Of a stretch of DNA of 64,000 nucleotides, positions 1 to 10,675 are shown one piece after another. The first letter of the stretch is position 1. Each line of letters opens with the position of its first letter. Made by a program: the position numbers and the translations under genes. The notes beneath the pieces were generated by a model. That model was not told where the DNA came from. It searched no databases and saw nothing but the letters and a program-made list of their open reading frames with translations. Source of the stretch: Hallella multisaccharivorax DSM 17128 (GTDB taxonomy: Bacteria > Bacteroidota > Bacteroidia > Bacteroidales > Bacteroidaceae); NCBI RefSeq assembly GCF_000218235.1, contig NZ_GL945017.1:68111-132110 (forward strand). Direction: 5' to 3'.

Positions 1-1136
1 ACTTACGTTGCTATGTCCGAGCATCTTGCTCACAGTTTCAATCGGAACTCCTTGCTCAAGCGTGATGAGCGTAGCAAAGGTGTGCCTTGCCGTATGCGTG
101 GTAAAGGGAAAGGCAATGCCCACTCTAAGGCGCAATGCTTTAAGATACGATTGATAGGTGGCATACTTCATCTGTGGCAGCAGCGTTTCCCTTTCTTCGC
201 TTCGATACTTCTCTATTATCCTAATCGCTTCGGGCAACAACTTAATACGGCAAAGTACACCTGTCTTCTGCCTATTGAACTTCATCCAAAGATTTTCCTC
301 ATCATCACGGACAAGATGTGTCTTACTTAATCCCATTAAATCACAATAGGCTGCACCTGTATGACAGGCAAAAACAAACAAATCCCTTGCTGTTTCCATT
401 TCTTCCTCCAACTCTCCGAAGTGGGTATTCATTAGTTTGTCAAGTGAACGTCTGTCAAGTGCCTTTGGGAGTTTCTTATCACCTCTTGCTATCTTTACAT
501 TAGCAAATAATAAGGTGTCAGCCAATCCTTCACGGTATGCCAACCTGCATACGGTCTTTATTTGGGATGCAACTGCATAGAAACTACTTTCCTGAAACCC
601 TAATTTGTTCAAGTAGTAGTCCCTGAAATCATAAATGAAATTTTCTGTAAGTTGCGAGAAAGACAAATCTTCCACCTTGTACTTGTCTTCGATAAATGTC
701 CTAAGATTATTACGGGTAGTATAGTAATTGGAAATTGTTTCTCTCTTAATGTCAATTCCAATATGTTCTTTCTTCTCCCTGATGAGGATGTCCAATCGTT
801 CGATAAGCATACATCGTGTCTGTACGCTGCCTTGAAACAGTTCCTTTACATCGGTTGCGTCAAATGGGCAACCTTTGGAAAGTAAGGCTTGAATAAGCCG
901 ACTGAACAGACAACAGGCAAACTCTCCAACCTGCCGTTTATCTCTACTGCCTCACGACTCTTGCCGTCCACTCTACTCTCACGGGGATTCCACAACTCTG
1001 GATTGCAGGAGAGTTTACAACTGAACTGGGCAACATTCCTTCCAAGTGTGATACGTCCCATAATCGGAGCCTTGCCCGACTTGTCAAGACCGCTCTTTTT
1101 GAGGTAGAGCAACACCTTCATTTTCTCTTGTTTCAT
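1..1136 (-). pseudogene. Tyrosine recombinase/integrase, frameshifted, 3' end outside window
   Basis: This is a phage/conjugative-element integrase of the Bacteroides type. The N-terminal part (1136 down to about 905) begins MKQEKMKVLLYLKK and has the arm-binding domain with PIMGRITLGRNVAQFSCKL. That frame stops at 846-848. From about position 905 leftward the family sequence continues in a different frame, open to base 1: FDATDVKELFQGS, the core-binding domain, HTGAAYCDLMGLSKTH, then HTARHTFATLITLEQG (HxxR) and KMLGHSNVS (GH). A single-base indel near 890-925 therefore separates the parts. The first catalytic Arg is replaced (TGAAYCD), as is common in this integrase group. The nucleophilic Tyr lies off the left edge. 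It is probably inactive unless programmed frameshifting rescues it. The family call is firm; the pseudogene status assumes the base calls are right. Confidence 0.85.
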
Positions 1137-1137
1137 A

Positions 1138-1177
1138 CGCTTTAATTTTTATGGGCAAAGTTACCCGAATTAAAGCG
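1138..1177 (-). promoter_or_regulatory. Integrase promoter inside a 10-bp inverted repeat
   Basis: On the minus strand a TAACTTTGC element (1155-1163) fits the Bacteroidetes -7 consensus TAnnTTTGC and lies about 20 bases before the integrase start at 1136. It is enclosed by a perfect inverted repeat, CGCTTTAATT (1138-1147) and AATTAAAGCG (1168-1177). A palindrome flanking the promoter suggests an operator, possibly for autorepression; that is inference. The string GTTACCCGAA (1160-1169) recurs near the second integrase. Confidence 0.6.
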
Positions 1178-1423
1178 TTCCTCACTTATGCAGAAAACTG
1201 CCGACCACAGCAACAGCCACACGAGCGAAAATAATTCGGTTACCGGACATTACTCCATCGTTACCTATCCCAAAATCAGGTAATGCTTTGGTAACTGAAC
1301 TTTTGCCTAAATCTGCATATTCCTACCCTTTTTGAAAAGAGCACCTCTATGCAAATCGTTCCATTTCTCACTCATTATCAGTTAGTTTACGCCAACTTCT
1401 ACTTTTCTTCATTTTCGTTGATT
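1178..1423. other. Non-coding stretch upstream of integrase
   Basis: I see no gene here. Two GTTACC motifs (1239-1244, 1260-1265) and an inverted GGTAAC (1290-1295) repeat the GTTACC found in the integrase promoter region at 1160-1165. They could be recombinase binding sites, but the motif is short and chance cannot be excluded. Confidence 0.35.
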
Positions 1424-1487
1424 AGTTACGCCGTAAAGGCGATGCGATTACAGTGTAAAGGCAATGCGATTACAGTGTAAAGGCGAT
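1424..1487. repeat. 22-bp tandem repeat array, locus 1 (about 2.9 units)
   Basis: Two full 22-bp units (1444-1465 and 1466-1487) of the form GCGATTACAGTGTAAAGGCA plus a T or GAT-type end follow a partial unit ending in TTACGCCGTAAAGGCGAT. Each unit contains an 11-bp odd palindrome, TTACA-G-TGTAA in the full units and TTACG-C-CGTAA in the partial one. The array lies just beyond the atpG stop codon. The same repeat occurs at 42348-42435 and 54848-54913. No spacers separate the units, so this is not a CRISPR array. Confidence 0.85.
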
Positions 1488-1521
1488 ACCTTCTTATCGG
1501 CAGATATTTGAATCAGGTAAG

Positions 1522-2496
1522 TCAATTGTTGACACTGCCACCTACAATGTCGAGCAACTCACTCGTAATAGCCGCCTGACGACTCTTATTATACTGCAGA
1601 TTGAGTTCCCTCAACAGTTCGTCCGCATTGTCTGTAGCAGCCTGCATGGCAACCATACGGGCTGCGTGTTCTGAAGCATTACTGTCAAGAAGCGCAGTAT
1701 AAACCATGAGGTTAAGGGCTTTGGGCACCAGTTGGGAGAGTACGGACTTGATGTCGGGCTCAACGATGAAGTCGTCGTTGAGAGGCACGGCATCCGTTGC
1801 TTTTCTTCCTGTGTCTCTGCCTTTCTTGCGAAGATACTCCTGAGCCTTGGCTGTGGCGAGGTTGGATGAAAGGTCGCGGTCGTTGTAGGCTCCAATGTTC
1901 TCGGTGGAAAGATCAAGCGGAAGGAAATTCTGACGGGTAAGAACCTGCGAGCCAGCACTCTTGAAGTGATGGTAGATCATCTCCACTTTATCAAACTCAT
2001 GATGATTGTATTTTGCAATGATCTCTTCTGCGATTTCCCTGCACTCTGCCGCATTTGGCTTGTCGGCCAATTCGGTGAAGTCTCCTGCAGACTCAAAACC
2101 TAATTTCTTGACTTTCTCTGCCACCTTTCTTCCTATTGGATAGATGGTGATGTTGCTGATGCCTTGAGCCTTATACCCCTCAATCGCTTGAAGCATCATA
2201 CGGATGACATTGTTATTGTAACCGCCGCACAGAGAGCTGTTTGACGAGTATGCGACAATTGCCACACTCTTGATGTCCTTGCGCTCTGCAGTGAGGTCGT
2301 CCTCAGCGGCATCCGGCATGGAGACCAGAAACGATTTAAGAATGTGCTCCAGCAGGTTCTCATAAGGGAGCATATTCTGTATAGCAGTCTGTGCATGATG
2401 CAGTTTCGACGATGCCACCATTTTCATCGCACTCGTTATTTTTCTCGTGCTCTGAACAGATGCTATGTGGGTCTTTATCTCTTTTAATGAAGGCAT
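1522..2496 (-). CDS. atpG: F1Fo ATP synthase subunit gamma
   Basis: This is the central rotor shaft of F1, a long coiled coil that turns inside the alpha3beta3 ring and couples proton flow to ATP synthesis at the cytoplasmic membrane. The start MPSLKEIKTHIASVQSTRKI and the end region (ALLDSNASEHAARMVAMQAA, then LNLQYNKSRQAAITSELLDI) are the two conserved helices of the gamma family. At 324 residues it is somewhat longer than the E. coli protein (about 287), with the extra length in the middle domain. It is the last gene of the atp operon, 98 bases behind atpA, and a 22-bp repeat array lies just past its stop. The call is secure. Confidence 0.97.
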   Translation of the reverse strand: MPSLKEIKTHIASVQSTRKITSAMKMVASSKLHHAQTAIQNMLPYENLLEHILKSFLVSMPDAAEDDLTAERKDIKSVAIVAYSSNSSLCGGYNNNVIRMMLQAIEGYKAQGISNITIYPIGRKVAEKVKKLGFESAGDFTELADKPNAAECREIAEEIIAKYNHHEFDKVEMIYHHFKSAGSQVLTRQNFLPLDLSTENIGAYNDRDLSSNLATAKAQEYLRKKGRDTGRKATDAVPLNDDFIVEPDIKSVLSQLVPKALNLMVYTALLDSNASEHAARMVAMQAATDNADELLRELNLQYNKSRQAAITSELLDIVGGSVNN

Positions 2497-2510
2497 ATCT
2501 TTCGTTTTTT

Positions 2511-2592
2511 AGCTTGAAGTTAGAAGTTGGAAGTTGGGAGGATGTCCCTATATTCTGCTTCTTTACTTCTAACTACTAACTTCTAACTACTG
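2511..2592. repeat. Imperfect inverted repeat between atpA and atpG
   Basis: The 98-base gap holds reiterated AAGTTAGAAGTTGGAAGTTG (2517-2536) on one side and CTTCTAACTACTAACTTCTA (2566-2585) on the other. The two blocks are largely complementary and could fold into a long imperfect hairpin in the atp mRNA. It may tune gamma expression or mRNA stability; no direct evidence for either. Confidence 0.5.
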
Positions 2593-2594
2593 AC

Positions 2595-4178
2595 TTATTT
2601 AAATTGTCCAGCGACGTTCGCCATGACTTCCTCAATGGTCTTCGTGCAAGTGTCGTCAATTTTCCCCTCAGCGAGCGTGTCGATGACGTCTTGATGCTGT
2701 GTACGCATTTGTTCAAGGAACTGGTCTTGTACGCTGCGTACCTTGTCTACGGGTACGTCATGCATCAGGCCGTGCACGCCACAATAAAGGATGGCGACCT
2801 GCTCTCCAACGGGCATCGGACTGTACTGTGGCTGGATGAGCAACTGGTTGTTCTTACGGCCGCGGTCGATGGTCATGGCGGTGACGGCATCCATATCGCT
2901 TGAGAACTTGGAAAAGCTTTCGAGCTCACGATACTGTGCCATGTCAATCTTCAGTGTGCCGGCAACTTTCTTCATGCTCTTGATCTGTGCCGATCCACCC
3001 ACACGGCTCACGGAGATACCCACGTTGATGGCGGGGCGGAAGCCTTGGTTGAAGAGATCGGTTTCAAGATAAATCTGTCCGTCAGTAATGGAGATGACGT
3101 TGGTAGGGATGTATGCCGATACGTCTCCGGCCTGCGTCTCAATGATAGGCAGAGCGGTCAGTGAACCGCCACCTTTGACATGGCCTTTCATCGATTCGGG
3201 CAGGTCGTTCATTTGCTCTGCAACTTCCTGCTGTTCGTTGATCTTGGCGGCACGCTCCAAAAGGCGGGAGTGGAGGTAGAACACATCACCTGGATATGCC
3301 TCGCGTCCTGACGGGCGACGCAGAATCAGTGAGACCTCACGGTAAGCTACGGCTTGTTTGGACAGGTCGTCGTAGACTACGAGGGCATCGAAACCACGGT
3401 CACGGAAATACTCTCCGATGGCGGCGCCGGCAAACGGTGCATAGTATTGCATGGCTGCGGGATCGGCGGCGGTGGCACTGACGATAATGGTGTAAGGCAG
3501 AGCCCCGTGCTCTTTCAGGATCTGCACAAGGGCTGCTACTGTACTTGCTTTCTGGCCGATGGCGACATAAATGCAATATACAGGCTTGCCTGCCTCATAG
3601 TTATCTTTCTGGTTGATGATGGTATCGATAGCAATAGCCGTCTTGCCTGTCTGGCGGTCACCGATAATCAGCTCACGCTGTCCGCGACCGATAGGAATCA
3701 TGGAGTCAATAGCTTTCAGACCCGTCTGCAGTGGCTGCTTTACGGGTTGGCGGTATATGACACCGGGTGCCTTGCGGTCAAGCGGCATTTCGTATGCATT
3801 GGTCAGGTCGATATCTCCTTTTCCGTCGATAGGCTGACCGAGCGTGTTGACGACGCGCCCGAGGAAGTTGTCGTTGACTTTGATGGAAGCGATTCGATGC
3901 GTGCGTTTCACTTTCATACCTTCCTCAATACCTGAAGAGGGTCCAAGCAGGATACAACCTACATTGTCTTCCTCCAGGTTCATGACGATGGCCATGGTGC
4001 CGTTCTCAAATTCGAGCAGCTCGCTGGCTTCGGCATTGCGCAGTCCATAGACGTGGGCAACACCGTCTCCCACGGTGAGAACGGTTCCCACTTCGTCGAA
4101 CTGTTCTTCCGAGTTGACGCCTTGAAGCTGCCTCATCAGTACTTCCGACACCTCGCTTGGTTTTAATTTATCACTCAT
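2595..4178 (-). CDS. atpA: F1Fo ATP synthase subunit alpha
   Basis: This is the regulatory nucleotide-binding subunit of the F1 hexamer. The Walker A motif [15 protein letters not shown] is at about residues 170-185, and the arginine-finger region ([16 protein letters not shown]) is present. Downstream is the [20 protein letters not shown] stretch typical of alpha. At 527 residues the length is normal. It lies between atpH (54 bases upstream) and atpG. The N-terminal [18 protein letters not shown] fits the family, so the ATG at 4178 is accepted. Confidence 0.98.
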   Translation of the reverse strand: MSDKLKPSEVSEVLMRQLQGVNSEEQFDEVGTVLTVGDGVAHVYGLRNAEASELLEFENGTMAIVMNLEEDNVGCILLGPSSGIEEGMKVKRTHRIASIKVNDNFLGRVVNTLGQPIDGKGDIDLTNAYEMPLDRKAPGVIYRQPVKQPLQTGLKAIDSMIPIGRGQRELIIGDRQTGKTAIAIDTIINQKDNYEAGKPVYCIYVAIGQKASTVAALVQILKEHGALPYTIIVSATAADPAAMQYYAPFAGAAIGEYFRDRGFDALVVYDDLSKQAVAYREVSLILRRPSGREAYPGDVFYLHSRLLERAAKINEQQEVAEQMNDLPESMKGHVKGGGSLTALPIIETQAGDVSAYIPTNVISITDGQIYLETDLFNQGFRPAINVGISVSRVGGSAQIKSMKKVAGTLKIDMAQYRELESFSKFSSDMDAVTAMTIDRGRKNNQLLIQPQYSPMPVGEQVAILYCGVHGLMHDVPVDKVRSVQDQFLEQMRTQHQDVIDTLAEGKIDDTCTKTIEEVMANVAGQFK

Positions 4179-4232
4179 TTATATATAATAAATCAATGTT
4201 TCTTACTTGTTTTATTCTCAATATCAACTTCT

Positions 4233-4775
4233 TTATACAGTCAGTTGCTGGAGTATGCCTTTTAGTTTCGTCCTCACGCTTGCGTCAAGACAGTAGGTGT
4301 CATATTCAAGGATAAAGCCTCCGATGATGTCAGGGTCCACTTCCGTGTTGAACTCCACGTTTCCGTGCGTCCTGCTTTCTACCATCTGTTTCATCTTTGC
4401 TTCTGTCTCAGCTGAGACAGGGACTGCTGTCGTGAGTTTCCCACGGATGATGTTTTTGTGCTTACGGTAGAGCGTAAGATAGGCTGTTGCCATGAATTGC
4501 ATTTCTGCTTCCCGCCCTTCTTTCAGCACAAGCTCCAGAAATCTGATTGTCAGATCGTTGATGTCCCCACCGCAGGCTGTCTTGAGTAAAGCCATTTTCT
4601 TGTCAGCCGCAAGCGTAGGATTGTCTATTGTGAACCGGAGCCGTGGCACTTGTAGATAGTTTTCCGCAAGTGTCTGCATCTCTTCGTAGACAGCATCCTC
4701 CTTTTTAAGCTGAATGGCACTCTCCAAGAATGCTTTGGCATACCTGACGGCAATAACACCTGTATCCATAGGCAA
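4233..4775 (-). CDS. atpH: F1Fo ATP synthase subunit delta
   Basis: This is the OSCP-type stator subunit that joins the peripheral stalk (subunit b) to the top of F1. At 180 residues it is of normal size. It starts GVIAVRYAKAFLESA, the usual N-terminal motif, and ends DPDIIGGFILEYDTYCLDAS, VRTKLKGILQQL, the diagnostic C-terminal signature. It sits between atpF (6-base gap) and atpA in the standard order, so cotranscription is nearly certain. Confidence 0.95.
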   Translation of the reverse strand: MPMDTGVIAVRYAKAFLESAIQLKKEDAVYEEMQTLAENYLQVPRLRFTIDNPTLAADKKMALLKTACGGDINDLTIRFLELVLKEGREAEMQFMATAYLTLYRKHKNIIRGKLTTAVPVSAETEAKMKQMVESRTHGNVEFNTEVDPDIIGGFILEYDTYCLDASVRTKLKGILQQLTV

Positions 4776-4781
4776 TCGGTT

Positions 4782-5291
4782 TTACTTTGCTGTCTTCTCT
4801 GAGACGACAACATCATCAAGCATCTTGTTGATCAATTCCATCTGCTTGTCATCAGTCGATAGTTGCTGCTTGACAATTCTTTCAGCGATCTTGACAGAGA
4901 GTTCGGCAACTTGTGCGCGAATTTCTCTGATGGCTTGCTGTTTCTCTTGTTCAATTTCGACCTTGGCATCATTGATGAGCTGCGCTCCTCTACTCTTTGC
5001 CTGGTCTTCAGCTTTGGCGACGATGGCATCACGTGTGGCAGAGGCCTCTTTCAAGACTGCTGCCTCTTTCTCGCGTGCTTCCTGCAGAATGGATTCTCCT
5101 TCTTTTTGTATGTTGGCAAGCTTCTCGTTGGCTTCGTGTGCCTTTCTCAGACTGTCATCAATGTAGTTTTTGCGCTCCTTCACCATTTTCGTGATGACGG
5201 GAAAGCCCCATTTCCACAAGATGGCCAGCACAATGAGGAAGACAATGGTCAACCAAAAGAGTAAGCCTGTGCTTGGCATCAATAAATCCAT
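4782..5291 (-). CDS. atpF: F1Fo ATP synthase subunit b
   Basis: This is the peripheral-stalk subunit. It has one N-terminal membrane helix (about residues 8-28, GLLFWLTIVFLIVLAILWKW), then a long charged amphipathic helix of roughly 130 residues rich in Lys, Glu and Ala that should dimerise as a coiled coil and bind delta. At 169 residues its length is typical. It lies 24 bases behind atpE and 6 bases before atpH. Only one b gene is present, so a homodimer is expected. Confidence 0.95.
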   Translation of the reverse strand: MDLLMPSTGLLFWLTIVFLIVLAILWKWGFPVITKMVKERKNYIDDSLRKAHEANEKLANIQKEGESILQEAREKEAAVLKEASATRDAIVAKAEDQAKSRGAQLINDAKVEIEQEKQQAIREIRAQVAELSVKIAERIVKQQLSTDDKQMELINKMLDDVVVSEKTAK

Positions 5292-5315
5292 ACGCAGTTG
5301 TTTGTTCTATGATGA

Positions 5316-5561
5316 TTAGATGCAGAGGAAAGCAACGACCACAGCAAACAATGCGACACCCTCAATCAGAGCGGCGGCGACAATCATGTTTGTGAAGATC
5401 TTGTTGATGACCTCCGGCTGGCGAGCCATTGCATCCATGGCCTGACCACCAATGCGGCCGATACCGATACCTGCGCCGATGGCTGCAAGACCAACACCTA
5501 AACCAACGCCTAACTTACCAAGACCTGCTGCTGCGGCCTGTAATAACAATGCTGAAATCAT
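5316..5561 (-). CDS. atpE: F1Fo ATP synthase subunit c
   Basis: This is the membrane rotor-ring proteolipid, 81 residues with two hydrophobic helices. The first carries the Gly/Ala packing motif GLGVGLAAIGAGIGIGRIGG, then the polar loop ARQPE, and the second has the ion-binding carboxylate Glu67 in AALIEGVALF. The residues after the Glu (Gly-Val) are not the Ser-Thr pair seen in sodium-binding rings, so a proton-driven ring is inferred. It lies between atpB and atpF. Confidence 0.96.
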   Translation of the reverse strand: MISALLLQAAAAGLGKLGVGLGVGLAAIGAGIGIGRIGGQAMDAMARQPEVINKIFTNMIVAAALIEGVALFAVVVAFLCI

Positions 5562-5639
5562 AGTTGTAATGTTTTAATATTTTAAATTATTATCTATTCT
5601 GTATTATATTACCGAGTTGTCTTTCAGTCTGTTTTTGGC

Positions 5640-6704
5640 TTATTCGCCTTTTGAGCGGGCCAGCCCAATAAAGGTTGCGCTCAGCATGGTGAATACCATT
5701 GACTGGATGAAGCAGACCAGCAGTTCGAGGCACATCATAAAGATGCTCATCAGGATGCTGAGAGAAGACATTCCCACAGCGATGCCCACGCCCATCGACG
5801 CAACGACGAAGATGATACAAGTCAGCGACAGAGCGATGGCGTGTCCAGCCATCATGTTGGCGAAAAGTCGGATCATCAGAGCAAAGGGCTTAGTGAAGAT
5901 GCCAACGAATTCAATCAGTGGGATCAGTGGAAAAGCTTTCAATGCCAATGGCACTTCTGGCCAGAAGATATCTTTCCAGTAGTATTTTGTACCGCTGAAC
6001 TGAGTGACAATGAACGTGCAGAGAGCTAAAAAGAACGTGCAAGCTATATTGCCAGTCAGGTTTCCGCCGCCTGGTGGGAATGGGATCAGTCCCATAAGGT
6101 TACATGTGAAGATAAAGAAGAAGCACGTGAGCAGATAAGGAGAGTATTTCTCATAGCCTTCCCCTACACCGGCTTTCACGACATTATCTTCCACCCATGA
6201 GATAAGCATTTCCATAAATCCGGTGAATCCACCGGGAGCCGCGTCACTGGCTTTGTGTTTTCTGTACCATCTTGCGGGAAGCAGGATACAAAGCAACAGG
6301 ATGATGGAGTCGATGAAGAGCACCATCACCGTCTTGGTGATGCTGATGTCCAGCGGCATGACGATATCGCCGCCCCGTAGCTCCACAATCTTGCCGGCCT
6401 GCGGACCCGTCGTGGCGATGGCAAGATTGAAGGGACCTTTGCGATAGCCTTGGGCATCGGGCTCTTCCTCAAACTTTGCCGTGCTGAATACGTGCCAGCC
6501 TGTAGTGCTCTTTACGATGACGGGGAGATTGATCACAATGTGCCTTGTGCCAATGTCTGTGATGTGCCAGTCGTAAGAGTCCTTGATGTGCCCTACTACA
6601 ATCTGCGACGTGTTTAGCTTCCCGCTTTTTTCCTGCGAGGCGGTTGCCGGTATGGCGAGGAAAAGCGCCATCACGAAGCAGATAACATGATTGATATATC
6701 TCAT
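5640..6704 (-). CDS. atpB: F1Fo ATP synthase subunit a
   Basis: This is the stator channel subunit that passes protons to the c-ring. The essential Arg is visible in KPFALMIRLFANMMAGH, and the last helices (ELLVCFIQSMVFTMLSATFI) are typical. At 354 residues it is longer than the E. coli protein (271). The extra part is a cleavable-looking signal peptide (residues 1-22, ending ATAS) and a roughly 100-residue soluble domain before the first membrane helix, a feature known from Bacteroidetes subunit a. It is preceded by an AtpI-like gene and followed by atpE. Confidence 0.95.
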   Translation of the reverse strand: MRYINHVICFVMALFLAIPATASQEKSGKLNTSQIVVGHIKDSYDWHITDIGTRHIVINLPVIVKSTTGWHVFSTAKFEEEPDAQGYRKGPFNLAIATTGPQAGKIVELRGGDIVMPLDISITKTVMVLFIDSIILLLCILLPARWYRKHKASDAAPGGFTGFMEMLISWVEDNVVKAGVGEGYEKYSPYLLTCFFFIFTCNLMGLIPFPPGGGNLTGNIACTFFLALCTFIVTQFSGTKYYWKDIFWPEVPLALKAFPLIPLIEFVGIFTKPFALMIRLFANMMAGHAIALSLTCIIFVVASMGVGIAVGMSSLSILMSIFMMCLELLVCFIQSMVFTMLSATFIGLARSKGE

Positions 6705-6718
6705 TACTTTTAAGAGCG

Positions 6719-6997
6719 TTAATGTTTCTTTTTCAATGTCAAGGCCATCATTGCGGCATACATGGCTAAAACCATCATGGCGACGGCCTTTGACTCTGCC
6801 AAGCTTTGCGAGATGAACAATGCATACACGCCGACGGCAAGCAGGATAGCCACCATCCTGAAAGCGGCATATACCATATAAAAAGTCACCAATCTGTCGG
6901 GGGCCTTCCTTTTCACGAGGTCATACCCTTTCATCCATCCCACTCCCAACAATGTGAACATTGCCGTGAAAAAGAGGATGGTCAATGGCGATGGCAT
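6719..6997 (-). CDS. Small AtpI-like membrane protein in atp operon
   Basis: This 92-residue protein has about three hydrophobic segments (residues 4-22, 38-62, 68-87) and ends in LKKKH. It lies between atpC and atpB, where many bacteria encode AtpI, a helper for c-ring assembly. Sequence similarity to classical AtpI cannot be judged by eye, so the name rests on position, size and topology. Gaps of 14 bases to atpB and 35 to atpC point to cotranscription. Confidence 0.6.
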   Translation of the reverse strand: MPSPLTILFFTAMFTLLGVGWMKGYDLVKRKAPDRLVTFYMVYAAFRMVAILLAVGVYALFISQSLAESKAVAMMVLAMYAAMMALTLKKKH

Positions 6998-7032
6998 AGG
7001 CTTTGAGGGTCTTGACTTGAGTCTTGGAGGGA

Positions 7033-7272
7033 CTATAGCTCTATGCAGAGGCTGATTTCGTTTTTCTTGACTTCCACGAAACCACCCAGTATGGTGAGTT
7101 TGCCAACTCCTTGTTTGCCCTTATATTCCACTTCTCCCTTATCAAGTGAAGAGATAATAGGGGCGTGGTTGTCGAGAATTTCAAAGCTGCCTTGTGTTCC
7201 CGGCACCTTGAGACTCTCTACCTCGCCGTCAAAGATCACCTTTTCGGGAGAAATAATCTTTAACCTCAACAT
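7033..7272 (-). CDS. atpC: F1Fo ATP synthase subunit epsilon (short form)
   Basis: This is the rotor-foot subunit of F1. MLRLKIISPEKVIFDGEVES, PGTQGSFEILDNHAPIISSL and KLTILGGFVEVKKNEISLCI form the N-terminal beta-sandwich of the family. At 79 residues it has only this domain and lacks the two-helix C-terminal hairpin that inhibits ATP hydrolysis in E. coli (139 residues). No downstream frame supplies the missing part. It sits 24 bases behind atpD. Short epsilon subunits are usual in Bacteroidetes as far as I recall, so this is probably not a truncation. Confidence 0.93.
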   Translation of the reverse strand: MLRLKIISPEKVIFDGEVESLKVPGTQGSFEILDNHAPIISSLDKGEVEYKGKQGVGKLTILGGFVEVKKNEISLCIEL

Positions 7273-7296
7273 ATCTTAGATGCTTTAGCTTTCTGT

Positions 7297-8871
<1,575 letters not shown>

Positions 8872-8896
8872 CTATGACTGCACGAGAGCCTGTAGA

Positions 8897-9874
8897 TCAG
8901 ATGCTGAGTTCGTCGAGCACCTCGATGAGTTTACGGTCGAAGGGCTTGTCTGAGCGGATAGCCTCAGACAGCGGTACGTAGACCACCTCATTGTTATGAA
9001 TGCCCACCATGATGTTGCGCTGGCCCTGGAGGATGGCTTCCACGGCGCCTACGCCGGTGCGGCTGGCCAGGATACGGTCGTGTGCTGTAGGACGTCCGCC
9101 GCGCTGCACATAGCCGAGAATGGAAACGCGCACATCGTACTCCGGAAACTCTTTCCTCACACGATCGGCGTAATACATGGCACCGCACTTGGGACTTTCC
9201 GAAACGATGACAATGCAGCTCTTTTTCGACTTGCGGATACCGCGCTCCATGAACTTGGCGAGCTGGTCGACATCGGTGGAGTCCTCAGGAATAATGGCTG
9301 CCTCTGCGCCGCTGGCAATGGCCGAGTTCTGTGCCAGGAAGCCGGCATCGCGGCCCATGACTTCGACAAAGAAAATGCGCTCGTGGCTCTGTGCCGTGTC
9401 GCGGATGCGGTCTACGCAATCGACAATAGTGTTGAGGGTGGTGTCGTAGCCGATGGTGGTATCGGTGCCGTAGAGGTCGTTGTCAATAGTCCCCGGAAGA
9501 CCAATGCAGCAGAGATCGTAGTCTTGAGCAAACTGTCGGGCGCCGGTGAGCGAGCCGTTTCCTCCAATGACGACAAGAGCGTCGATTTGTTCTTTCTTCA
9601 GATTCTCATAAGCCTTGTCGCGGCCTTCCTGTGTCATGAAGGCCTTTGAGCGTGCGGTTTTCAGGATGGTGCCACCCTGCATGATAATCCCCGATACGTT
9701 TTCAGTAGTGAATGGTTTAATATCGTCTTCTATCAGGCCGTCATAGCCACGGTAGATGCCCTTGATGTTGAAGCCGTTGCAGATGCCGGCACGGGTCACT
9801 GCCCTGATGGCGGCATTCATGCCTGGTGCGTCGCCTCCTGACGTAAGTATACCGATAGTCTTAATCTTTGTCAT
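8897..9874 (-). CDS. pfkA: ATP-dependent 6-phosphofructokinase
   Basis: This phosphorylates fructose 6-phosphate to fructose 1,6-bisphosphate, the committed glycolytic step, in the cytoplasm. Visible motifs are [19 protein letters not shown] (nucleotide loop), [10 protein letters not shown], the catalytic GTIDND, and [13 protein letters not shown]. At 325 residues it matches the bacterial type. Gly rather than Asp in IGGNGS and the intact GGDAPG fit an ATP-using enzyme rather than a pyrophosphate-using one. It lies directly upstream of atpD on the same strand. A promoter is at 9928-9936. Confidence 0.96.
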   Translation of the reverse strand: MTKIKTIGILTSGGDAPGMNAAIRAVTRAGICNGFNIKGIYRGYDGLIEDDIKPFTTENVSGIIMQGGTILKTARSKAFMTQEGRDKAYENLKKEQIDALVVIGGNGSLTGARQFAQDYDLCCIGLPGTIDNDLYGTDTTIGYDTTLNTIVDCVDRIRDTAQSHERIFFVEVMGRDAGFLAQNSAIASGAEAAIIPEDSTDVDQLAKFMERGIRKSKKSCIVIVSESPKCGAMYYADRVRKEFPEYDVRVSILGYVQRGGRPTAHDRILASRTGVGAVEAILQGQRNIMVGIHNNEVVYVPLSEAIRSDKPFDRKLIEVLDELSI

Positions 9875-9927
9875 ATCGTGGTTCTTCTTTTATGTTTTTT
9901 GAAGTCTGATTTGTTTTTTTATTAATC

Positions 9928-9936
9928 GCAAAGTTA
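9928..9936 (-). promoter_or_regulatory. pfkA promoter (-7 element)
   Basis: The minus strand reads TAACTTTGC, matching the Bacteroidetes -7 consensus, with a TTG about 20 bases upstream at the -33 position. It is some 54 bases before the pfkA start and may serve pfkA and the atp genes together. The rest of the 9937-10203 gap shows no gene I can support. Confidence 0.7.
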
Positions 9937-10203
9937 GAAAATTCCCGTAAGACTTCCAAGGTAAAAGTAGTTTTTTTATATACGTTTAACGAAAAAATGA
10001 ATGCAAATGATGTCATTTGTAACATCCTATCATCCAACCATACACTACGGGGAACATAAGCAAAGGGATGTGCTGTATTCATGAAGAAGTCTTGTGAACT
10101 CATACTGGGCAAACTGCCGAGGCGGATGAGAGACAAAGATCTTCAACATCAATAAAATCCTCTCTTTTGCCCTGATGATTTCACTTTTATCGGGAAGGTT
10201 TAG

Positions 10204-10212
10204 TATCTTTGC
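10204..10212 (+). promoter_or_regulatory. Promoter (-7 element) for DUF6078-like gene
   Basis: TATCTTTGC matches TAnnTTTGC and lies 23 bases before the ATG at 10235, so the leader is short. No clear TTTG is seen at the -33 position. Confidence 0.65.
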
Positions 10213-10234
10213 ATAAGATTGAGTTAAAGAATGA

Positions 10235-10672
10235 ATGATTATGACAGAAAACGAACTTTCCAACTATCCCTCCTCTTACATCCTCTGCTTTGTGGACGGG
10301 TGTAAGTTAAAAGACAACTGTATTCACTATCTTGCCGGTCAGCATGTCCGCGATGACGACAATATGGGATATGCTGTTTATCCGTCGGTATTGAAAAGCG
10401 CTGATGGTTGCAAGTGGCATAAGGAATACCGTGTTATCAAGTCGGCCTGGGGCTTTGACACCCTCTTTCACAGTGTTCTTCAACGACATGCCGCAACGCT
10501 CCGGCAGCAGATAAAAGACTATCTCGGCGGTAATGGCACTTACAGCCGCTACAATCGTGGCGAGAGAAGACTGACTCCGGAGCAGCAGGAATGGATGATC
10601 CGGTTATTCCAAAAATACGGCTATACCACCAATCTGCTGTTTGACCATTACGAGGATGCGGTTGACTGGTAG
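10235..10672 (+). CDS. DUF6078-like protein
   Basis: This 145-residue soluble protein has an N-terminal Cys/His cluster (YILCFVDGCKLKDNCIHYLA), a central AWGFDTLFHSVLQRHAATLR helix, and a C-terminal LTPEQQEWMIRLFQKYGYTT region. The layout resembles the Bacteroidetes family DUF6078 (C-x-n-C near the start, then a region ending in Phe-Asp-x-Tyr-x-Glu). Its function is unknown. A second ATG at 10241 is an equally possible start. It has its own promoter and is followed at once by a strong palindrome that may end its transcript. Confidence 0.7.
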   Translation: MIMTENELSNYPSSYILCFVDGCKLKDNCIHYLAGQHVRDDDNMGYAVYPSVLKSADGCKWHKEYRVIKSAWGFDTLFHSVLQRHAATLRQQIKDYLGGNGTYSRYNRGERRLTPEQQEWMIRLFQKYGYTTNLLFDHYEDAVDW

Positions 10673-10675
10673 TGT

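Noticed and set aside
5316..5561. Sodium-driven ATP synthase
   Set aside because: The c subunit lacks the Ser-Thr after the key Glu that marks sodium-binding rings.
7033..7272. Truncated atpC pseudogene
   Set aside because: The beta-sandwich domain is complete and short epsilon subunits occur in this phylum, so absence of the helical domain is not decay.
8996..9649. 217-codon plus-strand frame
   Set aside because: It is antisense to pfkA.
9861..10136. 91-codon minus-strand frame between pfkA and the DUF6078-like gene
   Set aside because: It runs across the pfkA promoter and into pfkA, with composition like non-coding AT-rich DNA.
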